Of a stretch of DNA of 64,000 nt, positions 42,501-49,548 are shown one piece after another. The position numbers and the translations under genes are program-made. The notes below the pieces were generated by a model. The model worked only from the letters and a program-made list of their open reading frames with translations. It did no database searches and had not been told where the DNA came from. Position 1 is the first letter of the stretch, and the number at the start of each line of letters is the position of its first letter. Origin of the DNA: Rhodobium orientis (GTDB taxonomy: Bacteria; Pseudomonadota; Alphaproteobacteria; Rhizobiales; Rhodobiaceae); NCBI RefSeq assembly GCF_003258835.1, contig NZ_NPEV01000025.1, positions 1-64,000 on the forward strand, given 5' to 3'.

Positions 42501-42996
42501 GCTGCCGGAAATGCCGATGTCGGAGCACGTCGTTACCGACTACCAGACGCTCAGGCTATCGCTGAAGGCGCATCCCTTGTCGTTTCTCAGAAAAAAATTC
42601 GCCGACGAAGGAATCATCCCCTGCGCCGGCCTCGCCGACCTGCCCGATGCCGCCTTTGTGCGCTGCGCCGGCGTCGTCATCATCCGCCAGAGGCCGGGCA
42701 AGGGCAACGCCATCTTCATGACGCTGGAGGACGAGACCGGCATCGCCAACGCGCTCATCTGGGCGCGCCGCTTCGAGCGGTTCCGGCGCGAGATCATGAG
42801 CGCCCGGCTCGCCGTCGTCGAGGGCCGCATCCAGAAGAGTACCGACGGCGTCATCCACCTGATCGCCAGCGCCGTCCGCGACCGCAGCGCCGACCTTGCC
42901 GCCCTGCAGGATGACGAGGTAGCGAGCGGCCCGCCGGCCCGCGCCCGCCACCCGCGCAACGTCCGCGTCATTCCGAAGTCGCGGGATTTCCACTGA
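39583..42996 (+). CDS. dnaE2: Error-prone DNA polymerase DnaE2 (ImuC) with in-frame repeat insertion
   Basis: A 1137-residue C-family polymerase. The PHP domain is N-terminal (YAELAATSNFSFLRGASHPQ, GIADRNSVAG). The polymerase core has GRGSAANSAVCYVLGI, the catalytic aspartates in PPDIDVDFEHERREEV, and FPESHAASFAKLVYVSAW. An OB-fold domain is C-terminal (VVIIRQRPGKGNAIFMTLEDE). It performs mutagenic lesion bypass with ImuA and ImuB. Between the PHP domain and LWLAAS-like segment, about residues 146-206 form a non-conserved insert containing GVIAGLDPAIHSDF, which is a translated palindromic repeat. The ATG at 39583 overlaps the imuB stop. Confidence 0.92.
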   Translation: MTAYAELAATSNFSFLRGASHPQELVAEALRLGHTGLGIADRNSVAGVVRAHGAFKDLEAKLQAKTGRPVPLPFRLAVGSRLVFCDGTPEILAYPQNRTGWASLCRLLSLGKLRAEKGDCLIRIDDLLAALGDLLLVVMPGEGALESDSGPHSAETSAPSSQSPSGVIAGLDPAIHSDFQNAPAAPRGPPGRSPVVTQSGEQTGERDILFSTLSRLIDAAPGAVWLAASMLYRGDDRRRLIGLKTLAEEAGVPLLAVNDVLYHRPERRPLQDVVTCIREGLKLASAGRRLNANAERHLKYPEEMARLFRDAPEAIAETGRLLERIDFSLDELCYEYPEEMIPPGKSPQGWLEELTWKRARWRYPDGVPAKVEKLLIDELTLISDLDYARYFLTIHDIVRFAEDRGILCQGRGSAANSAVCYVLGITAVDPAEHDLLFARFISAERKEPPDIDVDFEHERREEVIQHIYQRYGRERAGIAATVIRYRPKSAIREVGKVFGLTEDVTARLAGTVWGSWGDNKGALRVREAGLDPENPLIKQAVDLAGTLLGFPRHLSQHVGGFVLTRGRLDELVPIGNAAMADRTFIEWDKDDIDTLGLMKVDVLALGMLTCIRKCFELMRGHCGLDHDLASIPQEDGAVYEMLQRGDSIGVFQVESRAQIAMLPRLKPKEFYDLVIEVAIVRPGPIQGDMVHPYLRRRNGEEAVHFPSPAPPHDPDELRNVLSRTLGVPLFQEQAMKVAIVAAEFTADEANGLRRAMATFRHLGTIHSFEEKMVEGMVRRGYERDFAERCFNQIKGFGDYGFPESHAASFAKLVYVSAWIKCHHPAVFACGLLNAQPMGFYAPAQIVRDAREHGVEVRGPDINASFWDNTLEEAASGALTLRLGFRQIDGFREDWAKTLTDGREDGYGDVETLWRRTGLPHGALKKLADADAFRSLKLDRREALWAVRRLPDDAPLPLFAAAEARELGEEPQTLLPEMPMSEHVVTDYQTLRLSLKAHPLSFLRKKFADEGIIPCAGLADLPDAAFVRCAGVVIIRQRPGKGNAIFMTLEDETGIANALIWARRFERFRREIMSARLAVVEGRIQKSTDGVIHLIASAVRDRSADLAALQDDEVASGPPARARHPRNVRVIPKSRDFH
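40080..40173. repeat. Hyphomicrobiales palindromic repeat inside dnaE2
   Basis: A 94-base element bounded by CGTCA (40080) and TGACG (ending 40173). It holds two perfect inverted repeats: ATTGCCGGG/CCCGGCAAT (40084-40106) and ACCACCGGG/CCCGGTGGT (40146-40169). It is translated in the dnaE2 frame as VIAGLDPAIHSD... followed by a proline-rich stretch. Repeats of this sequence type are common between genes of this order. No second copy was noticed in this window. Confidence 0.75.
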
Positions 42997-43061
42997 CACT
43001 CTACAAAGTTGTTATTTTCTAGATTTCAATTAAATTTGAATTTCCAGCTTGGGGGAAGACA

Positions 43062-43550
43062 ATGGACCAGCAAGAATTAATTAGAGAGATCGAATTACAG
43101 AACCTTGAATATAATAATCAGCGTGAAATTCAAAAACAAAAAGATAGAGCAGAAATTTCAAATCAACTAATAAAAGGAAATTTGATAATAAATGGTGGTG
43201 GTGCTGTATCTTTATTGGCATTTATTCAATCATTAATAGACAAAAATTCACCCTCAAATTTGCTTCAATGGGCTAGTTTGTCAATAATAGCATTCTGCTT
43301 AGGATTGGCGTCGTGTGGTGCTTCAAATTACTTAAGAGTCGAAGTTTCTCATCACGATAGAGACCCAGATAGCAAGAAGAAGAATAGGAGAATTTCTTTA
43401 TCAAAATTCCTACAATATTTTCCAATTATATTATTCATGATAGGCTGCTCTCTATTTTCTTATGCAGTAATGTACGAATATAGTTCACCCGAGATCAGTC
43501 CAACACCCGCGGCATTACCAGACGGGCTTCCAGCCCCGGAGACGAATTAA
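43062..43550 (+). CDS. AT-rich orphan membrane protein of unknown function
   Basis: A 162-residue protein not recognised as any known family. A charged, Gln/Asn-rich N-terminal segment of about 38 residues (likely coiled coil, EIQKQKDRAEISNQ) is followed by hydrophobic helices at about 46-61, 70-90 and 118-138. The short tail is proline-rich. Codon use is strikingly different from the rest of the window: many AAT, ATA, TTA and AAA codons in a roughly 35% GC stretch. The last 56 bases overlap the kinase gene on the other strand and return to high GC. It looks acquired. A GGGG-containing stretch near 43050 may be its ribosome site. Confidence 0.6.
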   Translation: MDQQELIREIELQNLEYNNQREIQKQKDRAEISNQLIKGNLIINGGGAVSLLAFIQSLIDKNSPSNLLQWASLSIIAFCLGLASCGASNYLRVEVSHHDRDPDSKKKNRRISLSKFLQYFPIILFMIGCSLFSYAVMYEYSSPEISPTPAALPDGLPAPETN

Positions 43551-44841
43551 CAAGCGTCAGCCCGCCGCCGGCGGCCTCGGCGATTTCCGACGCGATGGCA
43601 AGGCCGAGCCCGCTGCCGCCGCCGGCCTCGTCGAGCCGCCGGCCACGCGCCGTCATCTCCTGAAGCCGCGCTTGCGGAATTCCCGGCCCGTCGTCGCAGA
43701 GCGAAAGGCGCACCATGTCGCCGTCTACGACGGCCTCAATCGCCACCACGCCCGCTGCAAACCGCGCCGCGTTCTCCGCCAGCGCGCCGAGCGCCTCGGA
43801 AAAGTCGCCCTCGTCGAGCGCAACGGCAAGCCCCGGCGCGACGTCGATACGCCAGTCGAGCCGCCCGCCATCGGGCGTCCGCCGCAGCACGGCAACGATC
43901 CGCTCGACCGCCTTCGCCACATCCGCGCGCGCCTTGAAGGCGTGCGCCGCCGCCCGCGCGCGCACCAGCTCGCGCTCCACATGGCGCTGCATGGACCGCA
44001 CCACCTGATCGATGTCCTCGGCCGCCTCAATCTCGCCCCGCGCCCTGAGGCGCTCCGCCTCGCCGAGGAGCGCCTGCAGCGGCGTCTTCAGCCCGTGGGC
44101 AAGGTCGCCGGCCCGCGCCCGGGCCCGGGCAAGGTCCGCCTCGCGGGCATCGAGCAGCGCATCGATCTCGCCGGCAAGCGGGCGCACCTCCAGCGGCCAG
44201 TCGGCGCCCATCCGCCGCGCCGCACCGGAGCGCAGTTCCGTCACCCGGCGCCCAAGGCTCGCAAGCGGCCTGAGGCCGACAGCCATCTGCACCCAGCCGG
44301 CCGCGATCAGCACCAGGGCAAGCAGCGCCAGATAAGGAATGATGTCGGCAAGGAAGGCCTGCTCAGCGGCCTCAAGCTCGCGCGCGTCCATGGCGACCGC
44401 CGCCCGCGCCGGCCCGCCGCCGAGCCGGGCCGGAAGCGTCACGCTCCTCTCCAGCGTCAGCAGCGTCTCGCCGGAGGGGCCGGCAAGGTCGTGCCGGTGC
44501 ACCTGGCCGTCGGCAAGATCGTCTTGTGGCAGCGGCAGCTCGGCGTCCCAGAGCGAGCGCGAGCGCAGCAGCCGGCCGTCGGCAGAAATCTGCCAGTAGA
44601 GCCCGGCATAGGGTTTTGAAAACCGCGGATCGGCCGGCGGCGTCGCCAGCACGAGGGCCCCGTCGCGGAGCGCAAGTCCGGAAAGCACCTGGTCGAGCTG
44701 AACGGAGAGCTCGGCCATGGCGCGCCGCTCCACATGGGTGCCGAAGAGCGCGACGAGGCCGGCCGCGGCCAACGCCAGCGCAACGACGACGGCGACCGCG
44801 CCGGCAAGCACCAGCCGCAGGCGCAGCGACAGCCGCCTCAC
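43495..44841 (-). CDS. Sensor histidine kinase (PhoQ/QseC-like)
   Basis: A 448-residue inner-membrane kinase. Helix 1 is at residues 9-34, the periplasmic domain at 35-165, helix 2 at about 168-190, and HAMP follows. HisKA has H249 in DLAHGLKTPLQALL. The ATPase domain has ENAARFA, DDGPGIP and GGGSGLGLAIA. It pairs with the OmpR-type regulator gene directly upstream: the GTG start overlaps that gene's stop (GTGA). The PepSY protein gene precedes the regulator. Its 3' end overlaps a foreign-looking gene by 56 bases on the opposite strand. Confidence 0.9.
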   Translation of the reverse strand: MRRLSLRLRLVLAGAVAVVVALALAAAGLVALFGTHVERRAMAELSVQLDQVLSGLALRDGALVLATPPADPRFSKPYAGLYWQISADGRLLRSRSLWDAELPLPQDDLADGQVHRHDLAGPSGETLLTLERSVTLPARLGGGPARAAVAMDARELEAAEQAFLADIIPYLALLALVLIAAGWVQMAVGLRPLASLGRRVTELRSGAARRMGADWPLEVRPLAGEIDALLDAREADLARARARAGDLAHGLKTPLQALLGEAERLRARGEIEAAEDIDQVVRSMQRHVERELVRARAAAHAFKARADVAKAVERIVAVLRRTPDGGRLDWRIDVAPGLAVALDEGDFSEALGALAENAARFAAGVVAIEAVVDGDMVRLSLCDDGPGIPQARLQEMTARGRRLDEAGGGSGLGLAIASEIAEAAGGGLTLVNSSPGLEARLVMPRVLD

Positions 44842-45500
44842 GATCCGCCTTCCAGGAAATAGCCGAAGCCCCGCCTGGTGCAGATCGCGCCTGCGCCGAG
44901 CTTGCGCCGAAGGCGCGCGATCACCGCCTCAAGGGCGTTGGCTTCCCGCGCGTCCTCGTCGCCGTAAAGGTGTTCCAGGAGTTCGGACGCCGGCACGACC
45001 CGGTCGCGGTTCAGCATCAGATAGGCGACGAGCCGGTATTCCAGCGCCGTCAGCGACAGCGGAACGCCGCGCCGCGACACGGTCATCCGGTTGGTGTCGA
45101 CGGTGAGGTCGCCGAGGCTGAGGATGGCGCTGCCGCGCCCGGCGGCCCGGCGCATCAGGGCGCGCGCCCGGGCGACCAGTTCCTCCATGCGGAACGGCTT
45201 CGGCAGGTAGTCGTCGGCCCCGGCCTCGATCCCCTCCACCCGCTCGCTCCAGGCGCCCCGCGCGGTCAGCACCAGCACCGGCATCTCCCGCCCGCCGGCA
45301 CGCCAGCGCTTCAGCACGCTGAGCCCGTCCATGCCGGGAAGGCCGAGGTCGAGGACGACGAGGTCATAGTCCTCCGTGTCGCCGAGGAACCAGGCGTCTT
45401 CGCCGTCGCCGCAGGTCTCCACGCGGAACCCCGCGCCCTCCAGCGCCGCTTTCAGATCGGCCGCGATGCGGGCGTCGTCCTCGACGGCAAGCGCCCGCAT
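44838..45500 (-). CDS. OmpR-family response regulator
   Basis: A 220-residue regulator with a receiver domain (acidic VEDD, phosphoacceptor D51 in VVLDLGLPGMDG, PKPFRMEE) and a winged-helix output domain at about 125-218 (VPLSLTALEYRLVAYLMLN, EANALEAVIARLRRKLG, TRRGFGYFLEG). It overlaps the kinase downstream and the PepSY gene upstream by a few bases. The tandem repeat at 45861-45882, in the divergent promoter region, is a plausible binding site. Confidence 0.92.
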   Translation of the reverse strand: MRALAVEDDARIAADLKAALEGAGFRVETCGDGEDAWFLGDTEDYDLVVLDLGLPGMDGLSVLKRWRAGGREMPVLVLTARGAWSERVEGIEAGADDYLPKPFRMEELVARARALMRRAAGRGSAILSLGDLTVDTNRMTVSRRGVPLSLTALEYRLVAYLMLNRDRVVPASELLEHLYGDEDAREANALEAVIARLRRKLGAGAICTRRGFGYFLEGGS

Positions 45501-45838
45501 CAGTCGTCCTCCCCGCCGCGCGAAAGAATCCGGCCGGTCGCCGCATCGACCTTGATCTCGCGCAGCCGGCCGCCCTCACTCAGCACCTCCAGCTCATAGA
45601 CATAGCCCTCGTGGCGGCGCTCGAACTCCACCTCGATGACCCGCCCGCCGAGCTTGTCCCCGACGATCGCAAGGATGCGTGCCAGCGGCAGCACGTCACC
45701 GCGCCGGAGCGCCGCACGCGCTTCGTCGTGGTCGCGCTCCTCGTGGTGGTCGCGGTCGGCGAGCGCCGGAAGACCGATGGCGACCGGGGCGGCGGCGAGC
45801 GCGACAAGGAGCAGAAAGGGCGGGATCAGGCGTTTCAT
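45500..45838 (-). CDS. Exported PepSY domain protein
   Basis: A 112-residue periplasmic protein. A signal peptide (MKRLIPPFLLLVALAAAPVA) is followed by a histidine-rich stretch (DRDHHEERDHDE) that may bind metal. A PepSY domain follows (DVLPLARILAIVGDKLGGRV, YELEVLSEGGRLREIKVDA). PepSY proteins often modulate a sensor or redox enzyme at the membrane. It is first in the leftward operon with the response regulator and kinase, with overlapping stop and start codons (TGATG). Confidence 0.88.
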   Translation of the reverse strand: MKRLIPPFLLLVALAAAPVAIGLPALADRDHHEERDHDEARAALRRGDVLPLARILAIVGDKLGGRVIEVEFERRHEGYVYELEVLSEGGRLREIKVDAATGRILSRGGEDD

Positions 45839-45860
45839 GGCCCGCCATCCTCTACCGCCG

Positions 45861-45882
45861 GCAAGCTGACAGCAAGCTGACA
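45861..45882. promoter_or_regulatory. Tandem 11-base repeat, probable OmpR-type regulator site
   Basis: GCAAGCTGACA occurs twice head to tail (45861-45871 and 45872-45882) in the 137-base gap between the two divergent PepSY genes. An 11-base period, one helical turn, is typical of OmpR/PhoB-family binding boxes. CGTCAG elements follow at about 45888 and 45899. Confidence 0.55.
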
Positions 45883-45975
45883 GAAGGCGTCAGGCCGCCG
45901 TCAGCGCGGCTGGGCGACAAAGACCCCATCGCAGCGGCACGACCGCCGCTGCAACCGGATGAAAAGGAGACCGAC

Positions 45976-46272
45976 ATGATCCGCAAGATGCTTCTGCCCG
46001 TGGCCCTTGCTGCCGCCACCGGCCTTGCCGCCGCCAGCGCTCAAGCGTCCGACGACGGCGACGAGATGGCGGCGTCCGCGCCGCGCGCCGAATGGATGAG
46101 CGTCGATGCCATCGCCGCCAAGCTGAAGGACAAAGGCTACACGGTCCGCGAGATCGAGGCCGAACGCAACGGCTACGAGGTCGAGATGACCAGCGCCGAC
46201 GGCATGCGCGTCAAGGCCTATCTCGACCCGATGACCGGCGAGCCGATGGAGCGCCGGGGTGACCTCGACTGA
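45976..46272 (+). CDS. Exported PepSY domain protein
   Basis: A 98-residue protein with a signal peptide (MIRKMLLPVALAAATGLAAA, cleaved near ASAQA) and a PepSY-like domain (SVDAIAAKLKDKGYTVREIE, GYEVEMTSADGMRVKAYLD). It is the first gene of the rightward arm, and its stop codon overlaps the cytochrome b561 ATG. Together with the leftward PepSY gene it flanks the shared regulatory region. Small PepSY proteins next to cytochrome b561 genes are frequent, but their role is unclear. The start follows an AAGGAGA site. Confidence 0.87.
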   Translation: MIRKMLLPVALAAATGLAAASAQASDDGDEMAASAPRAEWMSVDAIAAKLKDKGYTVREIEAERNGYEVEMTSADGMRVKAYLDPMTGEPMERRGDLD

Positions 46273-46925
46273 TGGCCGCGTCCGAGAGCAACGGCACGAT
46301 CCGGGTCTGGGATCCCCTCATCCGGATCGGCCACTGGATCCTGGTGGCGGCCTTCGCCACCGCCTATCTCACCGAGGGCGAGCCGGAATGGCTGCACACC
46401 TGGGCCGGCTACGCCATCGTCGCGACGGTGCTACTGCGCATCGTCTGGGGCTTCGTCGGACCGAAGCGGGCGCGATTTTCCGATTTCGTCACCGGGCCCG
46501 GCCGCGTTGTCGCCTATCTGAAGGGCCTCGTCTCCGGCAAGGCGGAACGCCATATCGGCCACAGCCCGGCCGGCGGGGCGATGGCCGTCGCCCTCCTCCT
46601 CTGCCTTGCCGTCACCGCGGTGTCGGGCATGGGACGCCTTGCCGCCGAGGAAGGCCGCGGCCCGCTCGCCGGCATCGTTGCCGCCGCGCCCGCCACCGAA
46701 GGCATGCGCGTCCACGGCGAAAAGGCAGAACACGAGGAATATGGCGAGCGCGGAGAGCACGGTGAAGGCGACGAGGCCGAGGGCTTCTGGGCAGGGACCC
46801 ACGAGATCGCTGCCAATTTGACCCTTGCCCTCATCATCCTGCACATCGCCGGCGTTCTTTTCGCCAGCTACGCCCACCGGGAGAATCTGGCCCGGGCGAT
46901 GGTGACCGGCGCCAAGCGAGCCTGA
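46272..46925 (+). CDS. Cytochrome b561 family protein
   Basis: A 217-residue membrane protein with four helices and likely heme histidines in RIGHWILVA, EWLHTWAGY and ILHIAGV. The loop between helices 3 and 4 carries a Glu/His-rich stretch (EKAEHEEYGERGEHGEGDEA). It has the Ni/Fe-hydrogenase-type b-cytochrome fold and probably moves electrons between the quinone pool and a periplasmic partner. It is co-translated with the PepSY gene upstream and probably controlled by the divergent two-component system. Confidence 0.87.
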   Translation: MAASESNGTIRVWDPLIRIGHWILVAAFATAYLTEGEPEWLHTWAGYAIVATVLLRIVWGFVGPKRARFSDFVTGPGRVVAYLKGLVSGKAERHIGHSPAGGAMAVALLLCLAVTAVSGMGRLAAEEGRGPLAGIVAAAPATEGMRVHGEKAEHEEYGERGEHGEGDEAEGFWAGTHEIAANLTLALIILHIAGVLFASYAHRENLARAMVTGAKRA

Positions 46926-47079
46926 TGCCAGAACAACGAGATGTGGCACAGATCGGGGTCGCGGACATCCGCGGCCCCCGCATGCTTTTAGGGGAGCAAG
47001 TCCGGAACCGTCAGTGGTCCGGCGGGCGTTGTGTCACGTATCCGAGGGGACAACGAACCTCCCCTCCCGAAGGTGATCC

Positions 47080-48546
47080 ATGTCCGCCGACACCGGTGCC
47101 CCCGTCCTCCTCTGGTTCCGCCGTGACCTGAGGCTCGCCGACAACCCCGCTCTTGCCGCCGCCATCGACACCGGCCGCCCGGTCGTGCCGGTCTATGTCC
47201 GCGATGACGAGGACGCCGGGGACCGGGCGCCCGGCGGTGCCTCGCGCTGGTGGCTCCATGGATCGCTGAAGGCCCTCGCCGACGATCTGGCCTCGCGCGG
47301 CAGCCGGCTGATCCTGAGGTCCGGCAAGGCAGCCGATGTCCTCGACGACCTGCTGCAAGAGACCGGCGCCACGTCCGTCTTCTGGAACCGCCGTTACGAG
47401 CCCTGGGCGACCGCCCGCGACGAGGCCATCAAGACCTCCCTGAAGGAGCGCGGCATCGCGGCGAAGAGCTTCAACGCCGCCCTCATCCGCGAGCCCTGGG
47501 AGATCCAGACCAAGGACGGCGGCCCCTACAAGGTGTTCACCCCGTTCTGGAAGGCGCTGCGCGGCCTCGGCGACCCAGACCGGCCCGAACCGGCGCCGGA
47601 CCGCATCCCCGCGCCGGACGCCTTGCCCAAAACCGAAAACCTCGATGACTGGAAGCTGCCGCCCGAAAAACCCGACTGGGCCGGCGGCCTGCGCCATACC
47701 TGGACTCCCGGCGAGAAAGGCGCGCAGGAGCAGCTCGCCAGCTTCGTCGACGAGGCGGTGATGGCCTATGACGACAAGCGCAATTTCCCGGGCACCGACG
47801 GCACCTCGCGCCTGTCGCCGCATCTCCATTTCGGCGAGATCGGCCCGCGCCAGGTCTGGCATGCGGCGATCGCCGCCGGCATGTCGGCCACCGGCCAGCC
47901 GATGCCGAAGGGCGTGGAGACGTTCCTCTCGGAGATCGCCTGGCGCGAATTCTCTTATCACCTGCTCTATCACTTCCCGACCATCCCCAAAGAGCCGCTC
48001 CGCCCGGAATTTGCGGACTTCGACTGGAAGGACGACGCGGAAGGTCTGAAGGCCTGGCAGGAGGGGCGGACCGGCTATCCGATCGTCGATGCCGGCATGC
48101 GCGAGCTCTGGGCAACCGGCTGGATGCACAACCGGGTGCGCATGATCGTCGCCTCCTTTCTCGTCAAGGATCTCCTCGTCCACTGGCGCGACGGCGAAGC
48201 CTGGTTCTGGGATACCCTCGTCGACGCCGATCTCGCCAACAACACCGCGAGCTGGCAGTGGGTCGCCGGCTCCGGCGCCGACGCCGCCCCCTATTTCCGG
48301 GTCTTCAATCCGGTCCTCCAGGGCGAGAAGTTCGATCCGGACGGCACCTATGTCCGCCGCTGGGTGCCGGAGCTGAAGGACCTTTCCGGCAAGGCCGTCC
48401 ACGCCCCCTGGACCGCACAGCCGCTCGAACTGAAAGAAGCCGGAATCGCGCTCGGCCGCGACTACCCCGAACCCATCGTCGACCACGCGGTTGCCCGCAA
48501 GCGGGCGCTGGAGCGCTATCAGCGCATGAAGGACGGGAACGACTGA
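47080..48546 (+). CDS. phrB: Deoxyribodipyrimidine photolyase
   Basis: A 488-residue photolyase: N-terminal antenna domain (LLWFRRDLRLADNPAL) and C-terminal FAD domain with TSRLSPHLHFGEIGPRQVW, EIAWREFSYHLLYHFP, GYPIVDAGMRELWATGWMHNRVRM and DLANNTASWQWVAGSG. It repairs cyclobutane pyrimidine dimers using blue light. The sequence is complete. It stands alone; a GGAAC (47004) with CGTT 18 bases later lies upstream and weakly resembles a general-stress sigma (EcfG) promoter. The ATG follows a GAAGGTG site. Confidence 0.93.
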   Translation: MSADTGAPVLLWFRRDLRLADNPALAAAIDTGRPVVPVYVRDDEDAGDRAPGGASRWWLHGSLKALADDLASRGSRLILRSGKAADVLDDLLQETGATSVFWNRRYEPWATARDEAIKTSLKERGIAAKSFNAALIREPWEIQTKDGGPYKVFTPFWKALRGLGDPDRPEPAPDRIPAPDALPKTENLDDWKLPPEKPDWAGGLRHTWTPGEKGAQEQLASFVDEAVMAYDDKRNFPGTDGTSRLSPHLHFGEIGPRQVWHAAIAAGMSATGQPMPKGVETFLSEIAWREFSYHLLYHFPTIPKEPLRPEFADFDWKDDAEGLKAWQEGRTGYPIVDAGMRELWATGWMHNRVRMIVASFLVKDLLVHWRDGEAWFWDTLVDADLANNTASWQWVAGSGADAAPYFRVFNPVLQGEKFDPDGTYVRRWVPELKDLSGKAVHAPWTAQPLELKEAGIALGRDYPEPIVDHAVARKRALERYQRMKDGND

Positions 48547-48638
48547 TCCGGTAACCCTGTCGCGCAAAGAATCGCATTCGGCATGAAACTTTTTTCGCCG
48601 CCGCGAATTGCTCTTGCGACAACCGGAGGAGAAATCCC

Positions 48639-48893
48639 ATGAAGAAAGTGATCCTGCCTGCCCTTGCCGCTCTGATGATCGCCGGCTGCACGACCACCGA
48701 ACAGGGCGCCGTCGTCGGTGGCGCATCGGGCGCCGCGATCGGTGCCGCGACCAGCGGAACCATGGGCGGCGCCGTCGCCGGCGGTGCCATCGGTGCCGTT
48801 GCCGGCGGCCTCATCGGCCGTGCCGCCGAGCCGGGCTGGTGCTACTACCGCGACCGCTACGGCCGCCGCTATCGCGCCCGCTGCGACTACTGA
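48639..48893 (+). CDS. Small glycine-zipper lipoprotein
   Basis: An 84-residue secreted lipoprotein. The lipobox is LMIAGC with the lipidated cysteine at residue 17. A glycine-zipper hydrophobic stretch follows (GGASGAAIGAATSGTMGGAV, then AGGAIGAVAGGLIGRA). The tail is tyrosine/arginine-rich. Such proteins sit in the outer membrane and help envelope stability or stress response. It has a strong GGAGGAG site, and no operon partner is evident. Confidence 0.87.
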   Translation: MKKVILPALAALMIAGCTTTEQGAVVGGASGAAIGAATSGTMGGAVAGGAIGAVAGGLIGRAAEPGWCYYRDRYGRRYRARCDY

Positions 48894-48932
48894 TCGCAAA
48901 GTGGCCGGAGCCGACAAGAGAGATGGGCGCCT

Positions 48933-49517
48933 GTGAGTGAGGGCGCCTATTCCATCACCGCGGTGCTCGACAGGACCTGCGAGATCGCGTCAGGCGAAGA
49001 GGTTTCCGTCGATGAGACGGTGACCTCCCTCGGCGCGGCGTCCCAGAGCGCGTTGATCCTGCTGCCGGCGCTGCTGGCGATCACGCCGCTCAGCGGCATT
49101 CCCGGAGCGTCGAGCTTTTTCGGGCTGACGATCGCCCTCGTTTCCCTGCAGATGCTCATCGGCCGGGACCACGTCTGGCTTCCCGGCTGGATCCTGAGGC
49201 GTCGGATATCCAGCGACAAGCTGAAGAGCGCTCTCGGTTTCTTGCGCCGTCCAGCGCGCTTCGTCGACCGCTACACCAGGGAACGTCTGCACCTGCTGAT
49301 GAGCCCGCCGGCGCGGTCCCTGCTGCAGGCCGCATGCGTTGCCTGCGGCCTCGTCATGCCGTTCCTGGAAGTCATCCCCTTCACCTCGTCGATCGTTGCC
49401 GGGGCAGTCACGTTGTTCGCGGCCGCCCTCGTCGTCCGTGACGGGCTTCTGGCGGCAGGGGGAATTGTCGTCCTGTGCGTCGCCGCGACGGTGGTGGTCA
49501 GCGTCGTTACCCAATAA
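48933..49517 (+). CDS. ExoD family exopolysaccharide-related membrane protein
   Basis: A 194-residue ExoD-family protein. A soluble N-terminal part (EEVSVDETVTSLGAASQSAL) leads into helices LILLPALLAITPLSGIPGAS and later hydrophobic segments, ending VVLCVAATVVVSVV. ExoD in rhizobia affects polysaccharide production and alkaline tolerance; its molecular role is unknown. The start is GTG at 48933, 40 bases after the lipoprotein stop. An exchanger gene follows after 31 bases and may be co-transcribed. Confidence 0.85.
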   Translation: MSEGAYSITAVLDRTCEIASGEEVSVDETVTSLGAASQSALILLPALLAITPLSGIPGASSFFGLTIALVSLQMLIGRDHVWLPGWILRRRISSDKLKSALGFLRRPARFVDRYTRERLHLLMSPPARSLLQAACVACGLVMPFLEVIPFTSSIVAGAVTLFAAALVVRDGLLAAGGIVVLCVAATVVVSVVTQ

Positions 49518-49548
49518 GCTCGCAAAAAAGCGCTCAAGAAAGGCACCC

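Noticed and set aside
47004-47030. EcfG-type general stress promoter before phrB (GGAAC-N18-CGTT)
   Set aside because: The spacing is one or two bases longer than the usual 16-17, so it was not listed as a feature.
46925-47131. 68-residue rightward open frame after the cytochrome b561 gene
   Set aside because: It has no family signature and runs into the photolyase start; the 46926-47079 stretch is better read as the phrB leader.
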